In this document: positions 1 to 5,924 of the stretch, piece after piece
Layout: every line of letters starts with the position of its first letter
Position numbering within the stretch: the first letter of the stretch is position 1
Assembly: GCA_016765235.1 (NCBI GenBank)
Contig: JAESQH010000027.1
Location: forward strand, 4,822 to 12,877
Source: Paracoccaceae bacterium
Lineage (GTDB): Bacteria; Pseudomonadota; Alphaproteobacteria; Rhodobacterales; Rhodobacteraceae
Length of the DNA: 8,056 nucleotides
Direction: 5' to 3'
Notes under the pieces: generated by a model
Seen by the model: the letters and a program-made list of their open reading frames with translations, nothing else
Told to the model about the DNA's origin: nothing
Databases searched by the model: none
Made by a program: the position numbers and the translations under genes

Positions 1-780
1 GTGAATGACGCCTTTTCGGCAGCGCACCGCGCACACGCATCAACAGCGGCCATCACTACGTTGCTTCCAGCCTATGCCGGCCCCTTGATGGCCGAGGAAA
101 TTTCAGCCCTTACCGCAGCCTTGGAAGACCCGAAGCGTCCGGCGGTTGCCGTTGTTGGCGGTGCCAAGGTTTCGTCGAAAATCGCGGTTTTGAAGAACCT
201 CGTTGGCAAGGTTGACGTTGTAGTTGTCGGCGGCGGAATGGCGAATACGTTCATGCTGGCTGACGGGTATCCGATTGGCAAATCGCTTTGCGAAGCGGAT
301 CAGGTGCCGACAGTGCATGAAATTCGCGAATTGGCAGCCAAGTCTGGTTGCAAAATAATTCTGCCCGTAGATGTAGTTTGTGCCTTTGATTTCGCGCCGA
401 ATGCTAGAAACATCACGACTGATCTGAACGGGTGTCCAGATGATGCGATGATCCTCGATGCTGGTCCCAAGTCAGTTGAGGTTATTGCCGAGGTTTTCGC
501 CAATTCTAAGACGATCCTCTGGAATGGCCCGATGGGTGCGTTCGAGATGGAGCCGTTTGACATGTCGACTGTCGCTTTGGCAAAGATTGCGGCTAAGCTA
601 ACCAAAGATGGTACACTGGCGTCTATAGCGGGTGGCGGAGATACTGTTGCCGCATTGAACCTGGCTGGTGCCGCTGAAGATTTCACATATGTCTCCACCG
701 CCGGTGGGGCGTTTCTCGAATGGCTAGAGGGTAAAGAACTGCCTGCAATAGCTGCCCTCCGCCGCGCTGCGGCTAACTAA
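1..780 (+). CDS. pgk: Phosphoglycerate kinase, C-terminal part (5' end outside window)
   Basis: Phosphoglycerate kinase interconverts 1,3-bisphosphoglycerate and 3-phosphoglycerate with ADP/ATP in the cytoplasm, serving glycolysis and the Calvin cycle. The frame is open from base 1. The GTG there encodes an internal valine of the conserved VNDAFSAAHRAHAST motif of the N-terminal domain, so it is not a start codon. The visible 259 residues include GGAKVSSK (53-60), GGGMANTF (77-84), the nucleotide-site WNGPMGAFE (174-182), GGGDT (211-215) and the C-terminal STAGGAFLEWLEGK signature (232-245). Family members are about 390-400 residues long, so roughly 135-140 N-terminal residues are missing to the left. 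The stop TAA lies 20 bases before the aldolase start, which fits co-transcription. Identity is secure. Whether the gene belongs to a cbb cluster (cbbK) or is the only pgk in the genome cannot be told from here. Confidence 0.97.
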   Translation: MNDAFSAAHRAHASTAAITTLLPAYAGPLMAEEISALTAALEDPKRPAVAVVGGAKVSSKIAVLKNLVGKVDVVVVGGGMANTFMLADGYPIGKSLCEADQVPTVHEIRELAAKSGCKIILPVDVVCAFDFAPNARNITTDLNGCPDDAMILDAGPKSVEVIAEVFANSKTILWNGPMGAFEMEPFDMSTVALAKIAAKLTKDGTLASIAGGGDTVAALNLAGAAEDFTYVSTAGGAFLEWLEGKELPAIAALRRAAAN

Positions 781-800
781 TTAACTAAAGGATAAAATCA

Positions 801-1865
801 ATGGCCCTGATTACCCTTCGTCAATTGCTGGACCACGCTGCCGAAAACGACTACGGCATGCCCGCGTTCAACATCAACAACATGGAACAAGGTCTGGCGA
901 TCATGAAAGCCGCCGACAAAGTTGGTGCGCCGGTACTGTTGCAGGCATCGCGCGGCGCGCGGTCTTATGCTGGTGACATTATGTTGCGGCATATGATTCA
1001 GGCGCTTGCCGAAATGTATCCGCATCTTCCAGTGTGTATGCATCAGGACCACGGTAACAATGAGCAAACTTGTATGTCCGCGATCCAGTATGGCTTCACA
1101 TCGGTGATGATGGACGGCTCGCTTAAAGCTGACATGAAAACCCCTGCCGACTTTGAATATAATGTTGATATCACCGAGCGCGTTTCGCGTATGGCCCACT
1201 GGGTTGGTGCATCGGTTGAAGGTGAACTGGGTGTTCTTGGTTCGCTGGAAACTGGCGAAGCGGCTGAAGAAGACGGATCGGGCGCTGTTGGCAAGTTGTC
1301 GATGGATCAGTTGTTGACTGACCCTGACGAGGCTTTGGAATTCGTGAAACGCACCAAAGTGGATGCGCTGGCGATTGCTTGTGGCACAAGCCACGGCGCG
1401 TATAAGTTCAGCAGCAAACCTACGGGTGAGACATTGGCAATGGACCGGATCGCGGCGATCCACGCCAAAATTCCTGATGTGCATCTGGTTATGCACGGGT
1501 CTTCCTCGGTTCCGCAATATCTGCAGGACCTGATCAACGACAACGGTGGCGAGATGGCACAAACGTACGGTGTGCCTGTCGAGGAAATCGAGCGGGGCAT
1601 CAAATCCGGTGTCCGTAAGGTGAATATCGACACGGATAACCGCATGGCATTGACTGGAATGTTCCGCAAAGTGGCCAAGGAGAACCCTTCCGAATTCGAT
1701 CCTCGCAAATTCATGATCCCGGCGATGGCAGAGATGGAAAAGCTGGTTACTGATCGTTTTGAACGCTTTGGTGCTGCTGGTAACGCAGCCAAAATCAAGA
1801 TTATCCCGTTGGATGATATGGTTAAACGCTACGCTGACGGCTCGCTTGACCCGAAGGTTGGCTAA
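801..1865 (+). CDS. fba: Class II fructose-bisphosphate aldolase, Calvin-cycle subtype
   Basis: This zinc-dependent aldolase condenses dihydroxyacetone phosphate with glyceraldehyde 3-phosphate to fructose 1,6-bisphosphate. The Calvin-cycle subtype (CbbA) is also known to handle sedoheptulose bisphosphate in autotrophs. The 354-residue length matches proteobacterial CbbA. Visible features are the N-terminal MALITLRQLLDHA, the catalytic Asp83 and zinc ligand His84 in HQDHG (81-85), GELG (141-144) with its metal-site glutamate, the second zinc ligand His198 in GTSHGAYK, the third His232 in MHGSSS, and the phosphate-binding VNIDTD (274-279). A Shine-Dalgarno sequence AAAGGA at 787-792 sits 8 bases before the ATG and supports this start. 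It follows pgk by 20 bases and precedes rpe by 62 bases. The symbol cbbA would be equally apt. The subtype call rests on recalled sequence style. Confidence 0.96.
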   Translation: MALITLRQLLDHAAENDYGMPAFNINNMEQGLAIMKAADKVGAPVLLQASRGARSYAGDIMLRHMIQALAEMYPHLPVCMHQDHGNNEQTCMSAIQYGFTSVMMDGSLKADMKTPADFEYNVDITERVSRMAHWVGASVEGELGVLGSLETGEAAEEDGSGAVGKLSMDQLLTDPDEALEFVKRTKVDALAIACGTSHGAYKFSSKPTGETLAMDRIAAIHAKIPDVHLVMHGSSSVPQYLQDLINDNGGEMAQTYGVPVEEIERGIKSGVRKVNIDTDNRMALTGMFRKVAKENPSEFDPRKFMIPAMAEMEKLVTDRFERFGAAGNAAKIKIIPLDDMVKRYADGSLDPKVG

Positions 1866-1874
1866 GGTACTGAC

Positions 1875-1896
1875 GCCTCGCATTTCGGTGCGGGGC
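1875..1896 (+). other. Imperfect hairpin in the fba-rpe intergenic gap
   Basis: GCCTCGCA (1875-1882) can pair with TGCGGGGC (1889-1896) across a 6-base loop, giving 8 pairs including one G-U. It is followed by CACCCCTACT, not a T-run, so it is a poor intrinsic terminator. The gap of 62 bases is the widest in this operon. The hairpin might mark an mRNA processing or stability site, or be chance. Confidence 0.3.
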
Positions 1897-1927
1897 CACC
1901 CCTACTCTAAATGAATCGAGGATTATC

Positions 1928-2611
1928 ATGGACCGTTCTATCAAAATTGCGCCTTCCATTTTGGCATCCGACTTTGCCAACTTTGGCGCTGAAATTCGTG
2001 CGATCGAGGCTGAGGGCTGCGATTGGGTCCATGTTGACGTGATGGACGGGCATTTCGTACCGAACATCACCTTTGGCCCAGACACATGCAAGGCGATCCG
2101 CCCGCATATCAAAACGGTGATGGACGTGCATTTGATGATCGCGCCGACGGACCTGTATCTAAAGGCGTTCGCCGACTCCGGTGCTGATTACTTGACGATT
2201 CATGTAGAGGCGGGGCCGCATTTGCACCGCTCTTTGCAATACATTCGAGACCTCGGTTGTAAAGCTGGTGTGGCGTTGAACCCCGCAACGCCTGCGTCCT
2301 CGATTGAATACGTATTGGATTTAGTCGACATGGTTTGTGTGATGACCGTGAACCCCGGCTTTGGCGGGCAAAAGTTCATTCACAGCCAAATCGACAAGGT
2401 TAAAGAAATTCGCAAGATGATCGGCGATCGCGATATTCATATCGAGATCGACGGTGGTATTACGCCCGAAACAGGCCCTTTGATGGCGGCGGCAGGTGCC
2501 AACATTTTGGTCGCCGGTTCGGCAGTATTCAAAGGTGGCTCGGTTGAAAACACAGCACCTTATGGCGTGAACATTCGGGCCATTCGTGATGCTTCCGAAG
2601 CGGCGCGTTAA
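1928..2611 (+). CDS. rpe: Ribulose-phosphate 3-epimerase
   Basis: This enzyme interconverts ribulose 5-phosphate and xylulose 5-phosphate in the pentose phosphate pathway and in the regenerative phase of the Calvin cycle (CbbE in cbb clusters). The 227-residue protein is of normal family length for a TIM-barrel epimerase. It shows the N-terminal IAPSILASDF (7-16), the HVDVMDGHFVPN block (35-46) with metal ligands His35 and Asp37, DVHLMI (66-71) with His68, MTVNPGFGGQKF (139-150) at the phosphate loop, and EIDGGI (173-178) with Asp175. Asp37 and Asp175 correspond to the family acid/base pair. A Shine-Dalgarno GAGGA at 1918-1922 lies 5 bases before the ATG. Its stop overlaps the cbbY start by one base (TAATG), so translation is probably coupled. 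Confidence 0.97.
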   Translation: MDRSIKIAPSILASDFANFGAEIRAIEAEGCDWVHVDVMDGHFVPNITFGPDTCKAIRPHIKTVMDVHLMIAPTDLYLKAFADSGADYLTIHVEAGPHLHRSLQYIRDLGCKAGVALNPATPASSIEYVLDLVDMVCVMTVNPGFGGQKFIHSQIDKVKEIRKMIGDRDIHIEIDGGITPETGPLMAAAGANILVAGSAVFKGGSVENTAPYGVNIRAIRDASEAAR

Positions 2612-3306
2612 TGGCCTTAAAGGCAATTATATTTGACGTTGACGGAACGCTTGCTGAAACCGAAGAAGCGCATCGGCAAGCCTTTAATTCGACCTTCAAG
2701 GAGTTCGGCTTACCTTGGGTTTGGTCGCAATCACTTTACGCCGAGTTGTTAAAAACCACTGGTGGGAAGGAGCGGATGACCGAGTATTTGGTTAATCACC
2801 TGAACCAACCTGCCGATCAAGACAAGATCGCCGAAATCCACAAGCGCAAGACCGCTGTTTACGGCGAGCTGATTGCCAGCGGAGCCGCTGCGCTGCGCCC
2901 GGGCATTGCGGCGTTGATAGAAGACGCGGCAAGAAACGGTGTGCGGGTTGCTGTCGCCACGACTACCAATCGGCCTAACGTTGATCGGCTGTCGGAATCG
3001 TGTTTCGGCAAAGCTGCCGGCGACGTTTTCGAAGTGATCGCGGCGGGTGACGAAGTGGAGCACAAAAAGCCTGCGTCAGATGTGTTTGATCTGGCCGTTA
3101 GCGGCTTGGGGTTAGACCCGTCGGGATGCGTCGGCCTTGAAGACTCGCGCAATGGGTTGCTGTCGTGCATAGGCGCGGGGGTGCGTTGTGTAGTGTCGCC
3201 GGGTGTCTATACGCTAGGGTCCGATTTCAGTGAGGCGGCGGCGGTTATCGACTGTTTCAGTGAAATCGACTCTGTGGAAAAACTCAACAATTTGTTAGGA
3301 GAATAA
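2611..3306 (+). CDS. cbbY: CbbY-type HAD phosphatase (xylulose-1,5-bisphosphate phosphatase)
   Basis: CbbY of Rhodobacter removes a phosphate from xylulose 1,5-bisphosphate, a misfire product of Rubisco that inhibits the enzyme. This 231-residue protein has the HAD motifs: DVDGT with nucleophile Asp9 and acid/base Asp11, motif II threonines in VATTTN (115-120), motif III lysines at 152-153 (EHKKP), and motif IV GLEDSRNG (175-182) with Glu177 and Asp178. The cap region carries CbbY-like signatures: ETEEAHRQAFN (16-26), a Tyr-x-x-Leu-Leu run and TTGGKER (49-55), whose Lys/Arg fit bisphosphate binding. The overall match to the Rhodobacter CbbY I recall is strong. The start overlaps the rpe stop by one base, and there is only a 1-base gap to the redoxin gene. 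A generic HAD phosphatase or beta-phosphoglucomutase is the less likely alternative. Confidence 0.88.
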   Translation: MALKAIIFDVDGTLAETEEAHRQAFNSTFKEFGLPWVWSQSLYAELLKTTGGKERMTEYLVNHLNQPADQDKIAEIHKRKTAVYGELIASGAAALRPGIAALIEDAARNGVRVAVATTTNRPNVDRLSESCFGKAAGDVFEVIAAGDEVEHKKPASDVFDLAVSGLGLDPSGCVGLEDSRNGLLSCIGAGVRCVVSPGVYTLGSDFSEAAAVIDCFSEIDSVEKLNNLLGE

Positions 3307-3307
3307 T

Positions 3308-3862
3308 ATGGCTGCCGTTCCCCCAGTATGTGATTTTGGCTGGCAAGCGCCGGACTTTTCGTTGAAGAATATTGATGGAAACATGCATTCGCTTAGCGAT
3401 ATATCGGGCCCGAATGGTACGCTGGTTATGTTTATCTGCAACCATTGCCCGTATGTGAAGTCGATTTTGGATCGGATAATTCGCGATGCGAAAGACCTTT
3501 CCGATTTGGGCATTGGTGTGGTTGCGATAAATGGAAACGATGCCGAGGGTTACCCCGAAGACAGTTTCGAGGGCATGCAGAAAGCGGCCGCGAAACACGC
3601 TTTCCCTTTCCCGTTTTTGCACGATGAAACACAAGAGATTGCCAAGACATATGACGCCGCCTGCACGCCTGATTTCTTCGGCTTCAACGCTAAGGGCGAG
3701 CTGCAATACCGTGGGCGGTTGGATGCATCTCGTAAGGATGCGGGACCGAAAGACCTTCACCGCGACCTCTATGAGGCAATGAAACAAGTAGCAGAAACGG
3801 GGCTGGGTCCGAAGGATCAGATACCCTCGATGGGCTGCTCGATAAAATGGAAGGATGCTTAA
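3308..3862 (+). CDS. Thioredoxin-fold protein (AhpC/TSA-type redoxin) with CNHC motif
   Basis: A 184-residue soluble thioredoxin-fold protein with no signal peptide, so probably cytoplasmic. The N-terminus has the redoxin-type APDFSLKNIDG (14-24). The presumed active site is CNHCPYVK (44-51), a CxxC pair, followed by the conserved cis-Pro region CTPDFFGF (119-126), YRGRLD (134-139) and a C-terminal GCSIKWK (176-182). Five cysteines are present (8, 44, 47, 119, 177). This architecture matches a widespread bacterial family annotated only as thioredoxin-family or redoxin-domain protein, whose substrate is not established to my knowledge. Disulfide exchange or peroxide reduction is inferred from the motif. 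A strong AGGAG at 3297-3301 lies within the cbbY end, and the gene begins one base after the cbbY stop. Its stop overlaps the gph start. Being locked between two sugar-phosphate phosphatases hints at a role in redox control or protection of this pathway, which is inference. Confidence 0.85.
   Translation: MAAVPPVCDFGWQAPDFSLKNIDGNMHSLSDISGPNGTLVMFICNHCPYVKSILDRIIRDAKDLSDLGIGVVAINGNDAEGYPEDSFEGMQKAAAKHAFPFPFLHDETQEIAKTYDAACTPDFFGFNAKGELQYRGRLDASRKDAGPKDLHRDLYEAMKQVAETGLGPKDQIPSMGCSIKWKDA
3851..3855 (+). promoter_or_regulatory. Shine-Dalgarno that fixes the gph start
   Basis: AAGGA lies 6 bases before the ATG at 3862. An in-frame ATG at 3847 would place this ribosome site inside the coding region and add five residues (MEGCL) ahead of the usual HAD N-terminus. 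The later start is therefore preferred. Confidence 0.7.
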
Positions 3863-4533
3863 TGCGCGCTATAATTTTTGATCTTGACGGAACCCTATGC
3901 GATTCTGCGCCAGACTTGCGGGCGACCGCCAACGCTTTGCTGCGTTCGATGGGGTACCAACCTTTATCGCTGGACGTGATCCGTTCATTCATCGGCAACG
4001 GTGTACCAAAGTTGGTGGAGCGGGTGATGAAGCATTCGGACATAGAATTCACAGAACAACGCCACGGCGAAATGACTGCAACGTTCGAAAAGCTTTATGC
4101 CGAAAACCCTGTTGCGAAAACGGTTTTATATCCCGGTGTGCGCGATGCATTGGACATGCTGAAATCGCGTGGATACGTGATGGGCGTTTGTACAAATAAA
4201 GTGCACGGGATCACATTGCAGGTGCTCGAAGGATTGAAAATCGATCAGTATTTTGATGCGGTTGTGGGCGGCGACAGCCTGCCAACCCGCAAGCCTGACC
4301 CGGCGATGCTGCATGATTGCATCGACCAATTGGGTACGAAAAACGTCTGGTATGTGGGTGACAGCGAGGTTGATTCCGAGACCGCCGTGGCGGCAGGGAT
4401 CAAGTTTTCGCTGTTCACTAATGGTTACCGTAAAAGCCCGGTTAGCGAGATCGAACACACCACGCGATTCAGCACATTCGCAGATCTGTCAGGGTTTTTG
4501 TCTGCGGTGAATGAAATGACGGTGACGCTATAA
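3862..4533 (+). CDS. gph: Phosphoglycolate phosphatase (HAD family)
   Basis: The enzyme hydrolyses 2-phosphoglycolate, formed by Rubisco oxygenation or DNA repair, to glycolate; in cbb clusters it is called CbbZ. The 223-residue protein has the four HAD motifs: FDLDGTLCDSAPDL (6-19) with Asp7 and Asp9, CTNK (110-113) with Thr111, RKPDPAML (143-150) with Lys144, and YVGDSEVDSETA (164-175) with Asp167 and Asp171. FIGNGVPKLVERV (43-55) in the cap is typical of Gph. The start at 3862 overlaps the redoxin stop by one base (TAATG) and has AAGGA six bases upstream. The gene ends one base before the stop of the converging ankyrin gene. A related HAD phosphatase of different specificity cannot be excluded, but motifs and context favour Gph. 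Confidence 0.92.
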   Translation: MRAIIFDLDGTLCDSAPDLRATANALLRSMGYQPLSLDVIRSFIGNGVPKLVERVMKHSDIEFTEQRHGEMTATFEKLYAENPVAKTVLYPGVRDALDMLKSRGYVMGVCTNKVHGITLQVLEGLKIDQYFDAVVGGDSLPTRKPDPAMLHDCIDQLGTKNVWYVGDSEVDSETAVAAGIKFSLFTNGYRKSPVSEIEHTTRFSTFADLSGFLSAVNEMTVTL

Positions 4534-4534
4534 G

Positions 4535-5389
4535 CTATTCTGTGGATTCGAGCATAGGCTCTAGCAGATCTTTTTGAATATCCGTTAGGTGTTCGTTTCC
4601 TTGAATATAGTCCCAAGCCACCTTGCCCTCTTTGTCCTTGATTGACGGATCGCCACCAGCGTTTAGCAAAAGCATGATGCGATCAAGGTCATATGCAGAC
4701 ATTACGCCGTGATGCAGCGGTGTATGCCCGTCTGCATCAGTCGGGTTAAGGTCCGCACCGCGGTCGATCAATATTTTCGCCAAAAGCGGGTTGGCACGAC
4801 CATGCATCGCGTTGTGAAGCGGGGTTTCGAGGGCGTTCGTAGGCTCATTTATGTCCGCGCCTGCGTCAACTAGCTGAGAAATAAGTGAAGAGTCCGGACG
4901 AAAAGCAAACTCATTCAAATTTGATTCATACTCGGGAAGGCTGTCTAACCGCAAATCTGATTGAAGGCTTTTGGCCAACTTTTCGTTGCCGACTATGCTG
5001 GCCAACAAGTGGAGCGCTGAAAGCCCGTCAGATTTTTGTTCCAAGTCAGTGCCGGATTCGAGGAATACATCAATGATTTCTGGCCGGCCGTTTAAAAGAA
5101 TTACGAACAAGAACGCGGTTTGACTCGCTGGTTCGAAAACGCGCTCCAAATCTGCACCGTGATCAATCAATACCCTGATCACTTGTGGGTCGCGTGTAAA
5201 CGGTATTGCCATCTCAAAAGGACGAAAGCCGAATTCGTTTTCCTTTTCAATTTTGTGGGTTTCAAGGCAAACTTCGACGCCGTCCGCAGTCGCGGTTGAC
5301 CAGAAACTTGGTTCAAGCCAGTCGTCGCATTGGTCCGCCAAAGCGTAGGATGGGATTACCAGCGCTAGCAGTAGAAGAAGAAATCGCAA
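4535..5389 (-). CDS. Secreted/periplasmic ankyrin-repeat protein
   Basis: The 284-residue protein starts with a likely Sec signal peptide (residues 1-18, hydrophobic LLLLLALVIP ending ALA before Asp19), so it should be periplasmic. After the cleavage site comes a Cys21-x-x-Trp segment with Cys41, a possible disulfide. About six ankyrin-like repeats follow, at roughly 55-84, 88-117, 121-150, 165-184, 187-218 and 221-252. The clearest are ETPLHNAM...LIDRGADLN and GHTPLHHG...LLNAGGDPS; the middle ones are degenerate. The only usable start is TTG at 5389: the frame contains no ATG or GTG between the upstream in-frame stop and the signal peptide. The ribosome site is weak. It lies 21 bases downstream of the merR gene on the same strand. 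Its DNA looks more AT-rich than merR. Ankyrin repeats mediate protein contacts; the partner and role are unknown. Confidence 0.85.
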   Translation of the reverse strand: MRFLLLLLALVIPSYALADQCDDWLEPSFWSTATADGVEVCLETHKIEKENEFGFRPFEMAIPFTRDPQVIRVLIDHGADLERVFEPASQTAFLFVILLNGRPEIIDVFLESGTDLEQKSDGLSALHLLASIVGNEKLAKSLQSDLRLDSLPEYESNLNEFAFRPDSSLISQLVDAGADINEPTNALETPLHNAMHGRANPLLAKILIDRGADLNPTDADGHTPLHHGVMSAYDLDRIMLLLNAGGDPSIKDKEGKVAWDYIQGNEHLTDIQKDLLEPMLESTE

Positions 5390-5410
5390 ATTTAATGGGC
5401 CTAGAAAGGA

Positions 5411-5824
5411 TTAGTGTGAATTATCGCATAGGTTATGATTTGACAGGGATTCGATGACATAGCAATCCTTTATGCTATCGCCGTGGCAACCCACGGTGAT
5501 CCGCATCAACTCTGCCTCTAACCTTTGAAGTTGCGCGATGCGGGCGCGCGTGGCGGCGAGGTGGTCTTCGGCGATGCGGTTGGCGTCCGCGCAGGGCTGT
5601 TCGGGGTGGGCCGAGAGGTCCAATAACTCTCGGATTGCGTCGATCTTCAGGCCGAGGTCGCGGGCGTGCTTGATGAAGGTCAGGCGTTCCAGCTCCACGT
5701 TGGAATACCGCCGTTGGTTACCTTCGGAGCGTTCCGGTGCGGTTACCAATTTCATTTGTTCGTAATACCGGATCGTCGGAACTTTGACGCCGGTTTTGGT
5801 GGACAGCTCGCCGATGGACAACAT
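5411..5824 (-). CDS. MerR-family transcriptional regulator, metal-sensor-like
   Basis: A 137-residue MerR-type regulator. It has the winged helix-turn-helix start (IGELSTKTGVKVPTIRYYEQ, 4-23), the second-wing NQRRYSNVELERLTFIKHARDLG (36-58), a long dimerisation helix (about 78-110), and a C-terminal metal-loop-like segment Cys113-x7-Cys121. That spacing equals the metal loop of CueR. The residue at the start of the dimer helix is Cys78 (PCADAN). CueR-type copper sensors have serine there, while zinc, cadmium, lead and mercury sensors have cysteine, so divalent ion sensing is favoured. Further potential ligands are His114, His130, Cys133 and His137. An AAAGGG lies 10 bases before the ATG. A palindrome just upstream suggests autoregulation. 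No efflux pump or metal chaperone adjoins; the downstream partner is the ankyrin gene. The exact ligand is inferred from motif comparison only. Confidence 0.88.
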   Translation of the reverse strand: MLSIGELSTKTGVKVPTIRYYEQMKLVTAPERSEGNQRRYSNVELERLTFIKHARDLGLKIDAIRELLDLSAHPEQPCADANRIAEDHLAATRARIAQLQRLEAELMRITVGCHGDSIKDCYVIESLSNHNLCDNSH

Positions 5825-5841
5825 TTGATAAAAACCCTTTA

Positions 5842-5864
5842 ATATCTCTAGTCACTATAGATAT
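5842..5864 (-). promoter_or_regulatory. Near-perfect 23-base inverted repeat, probable MerR operator
   Basis: The half-sites ATATCTCTAGT (5842-5852) and ACTATAGATAT (5854-5864) are mirror images around C5853, with a single mismatched pair (5848/5858). The CTCTAGT..ACTATAG core resembles known MerR-family boxes. It lies 18-40 bases upstream of the merR start, in the 100-base gap between cysG and merR. I could not confidently assign -35 and -10 hexamers with the 19-20 base spacing typical of MerR promoters. Confidence 0.7.
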
Positions 5865-5924
5865 TAGGCGGTTGTGACAAATATTGGAAGCGGATTCGGA
5901 AATACCAGAGTGGAAGATGCGAGA

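Noticed and set aside
1..3. GTG at base 1 as a start codon
   Set aside because: It encodes the internal valine of the conserved phosphoglycerate kinase motif VNDAFSAAHRAHAST; the gene begins outside the window.
798..1883. Long open frame on the - strand opposite fba
   Set aside because: It is the antisense of a well-conserved aldolase gene. Its His/Arg-rich translation matches no family and it has no context.
3847..3861. Earlier in-frame ATG for gph adding MEGCL
   Set aside because: The ribosome site AAGGA lies between this ATG and the one at 3862, and HAD phosphatases start close to the DxD motif.
4481..4488. 8-base palindrome CAGATCTG
   Set aside because: It lies inside gph coding sequence, and short palindromes of this size are expected by chance.
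4550..4575. Possible terminator: GAGC-ATAG-GCTC followed by a T-run
   Set aside because: The stem is only 4 pairs and the T-run at 4571-4575 starts about 10 bases after it, so it is not a credible intrinsic terminator.
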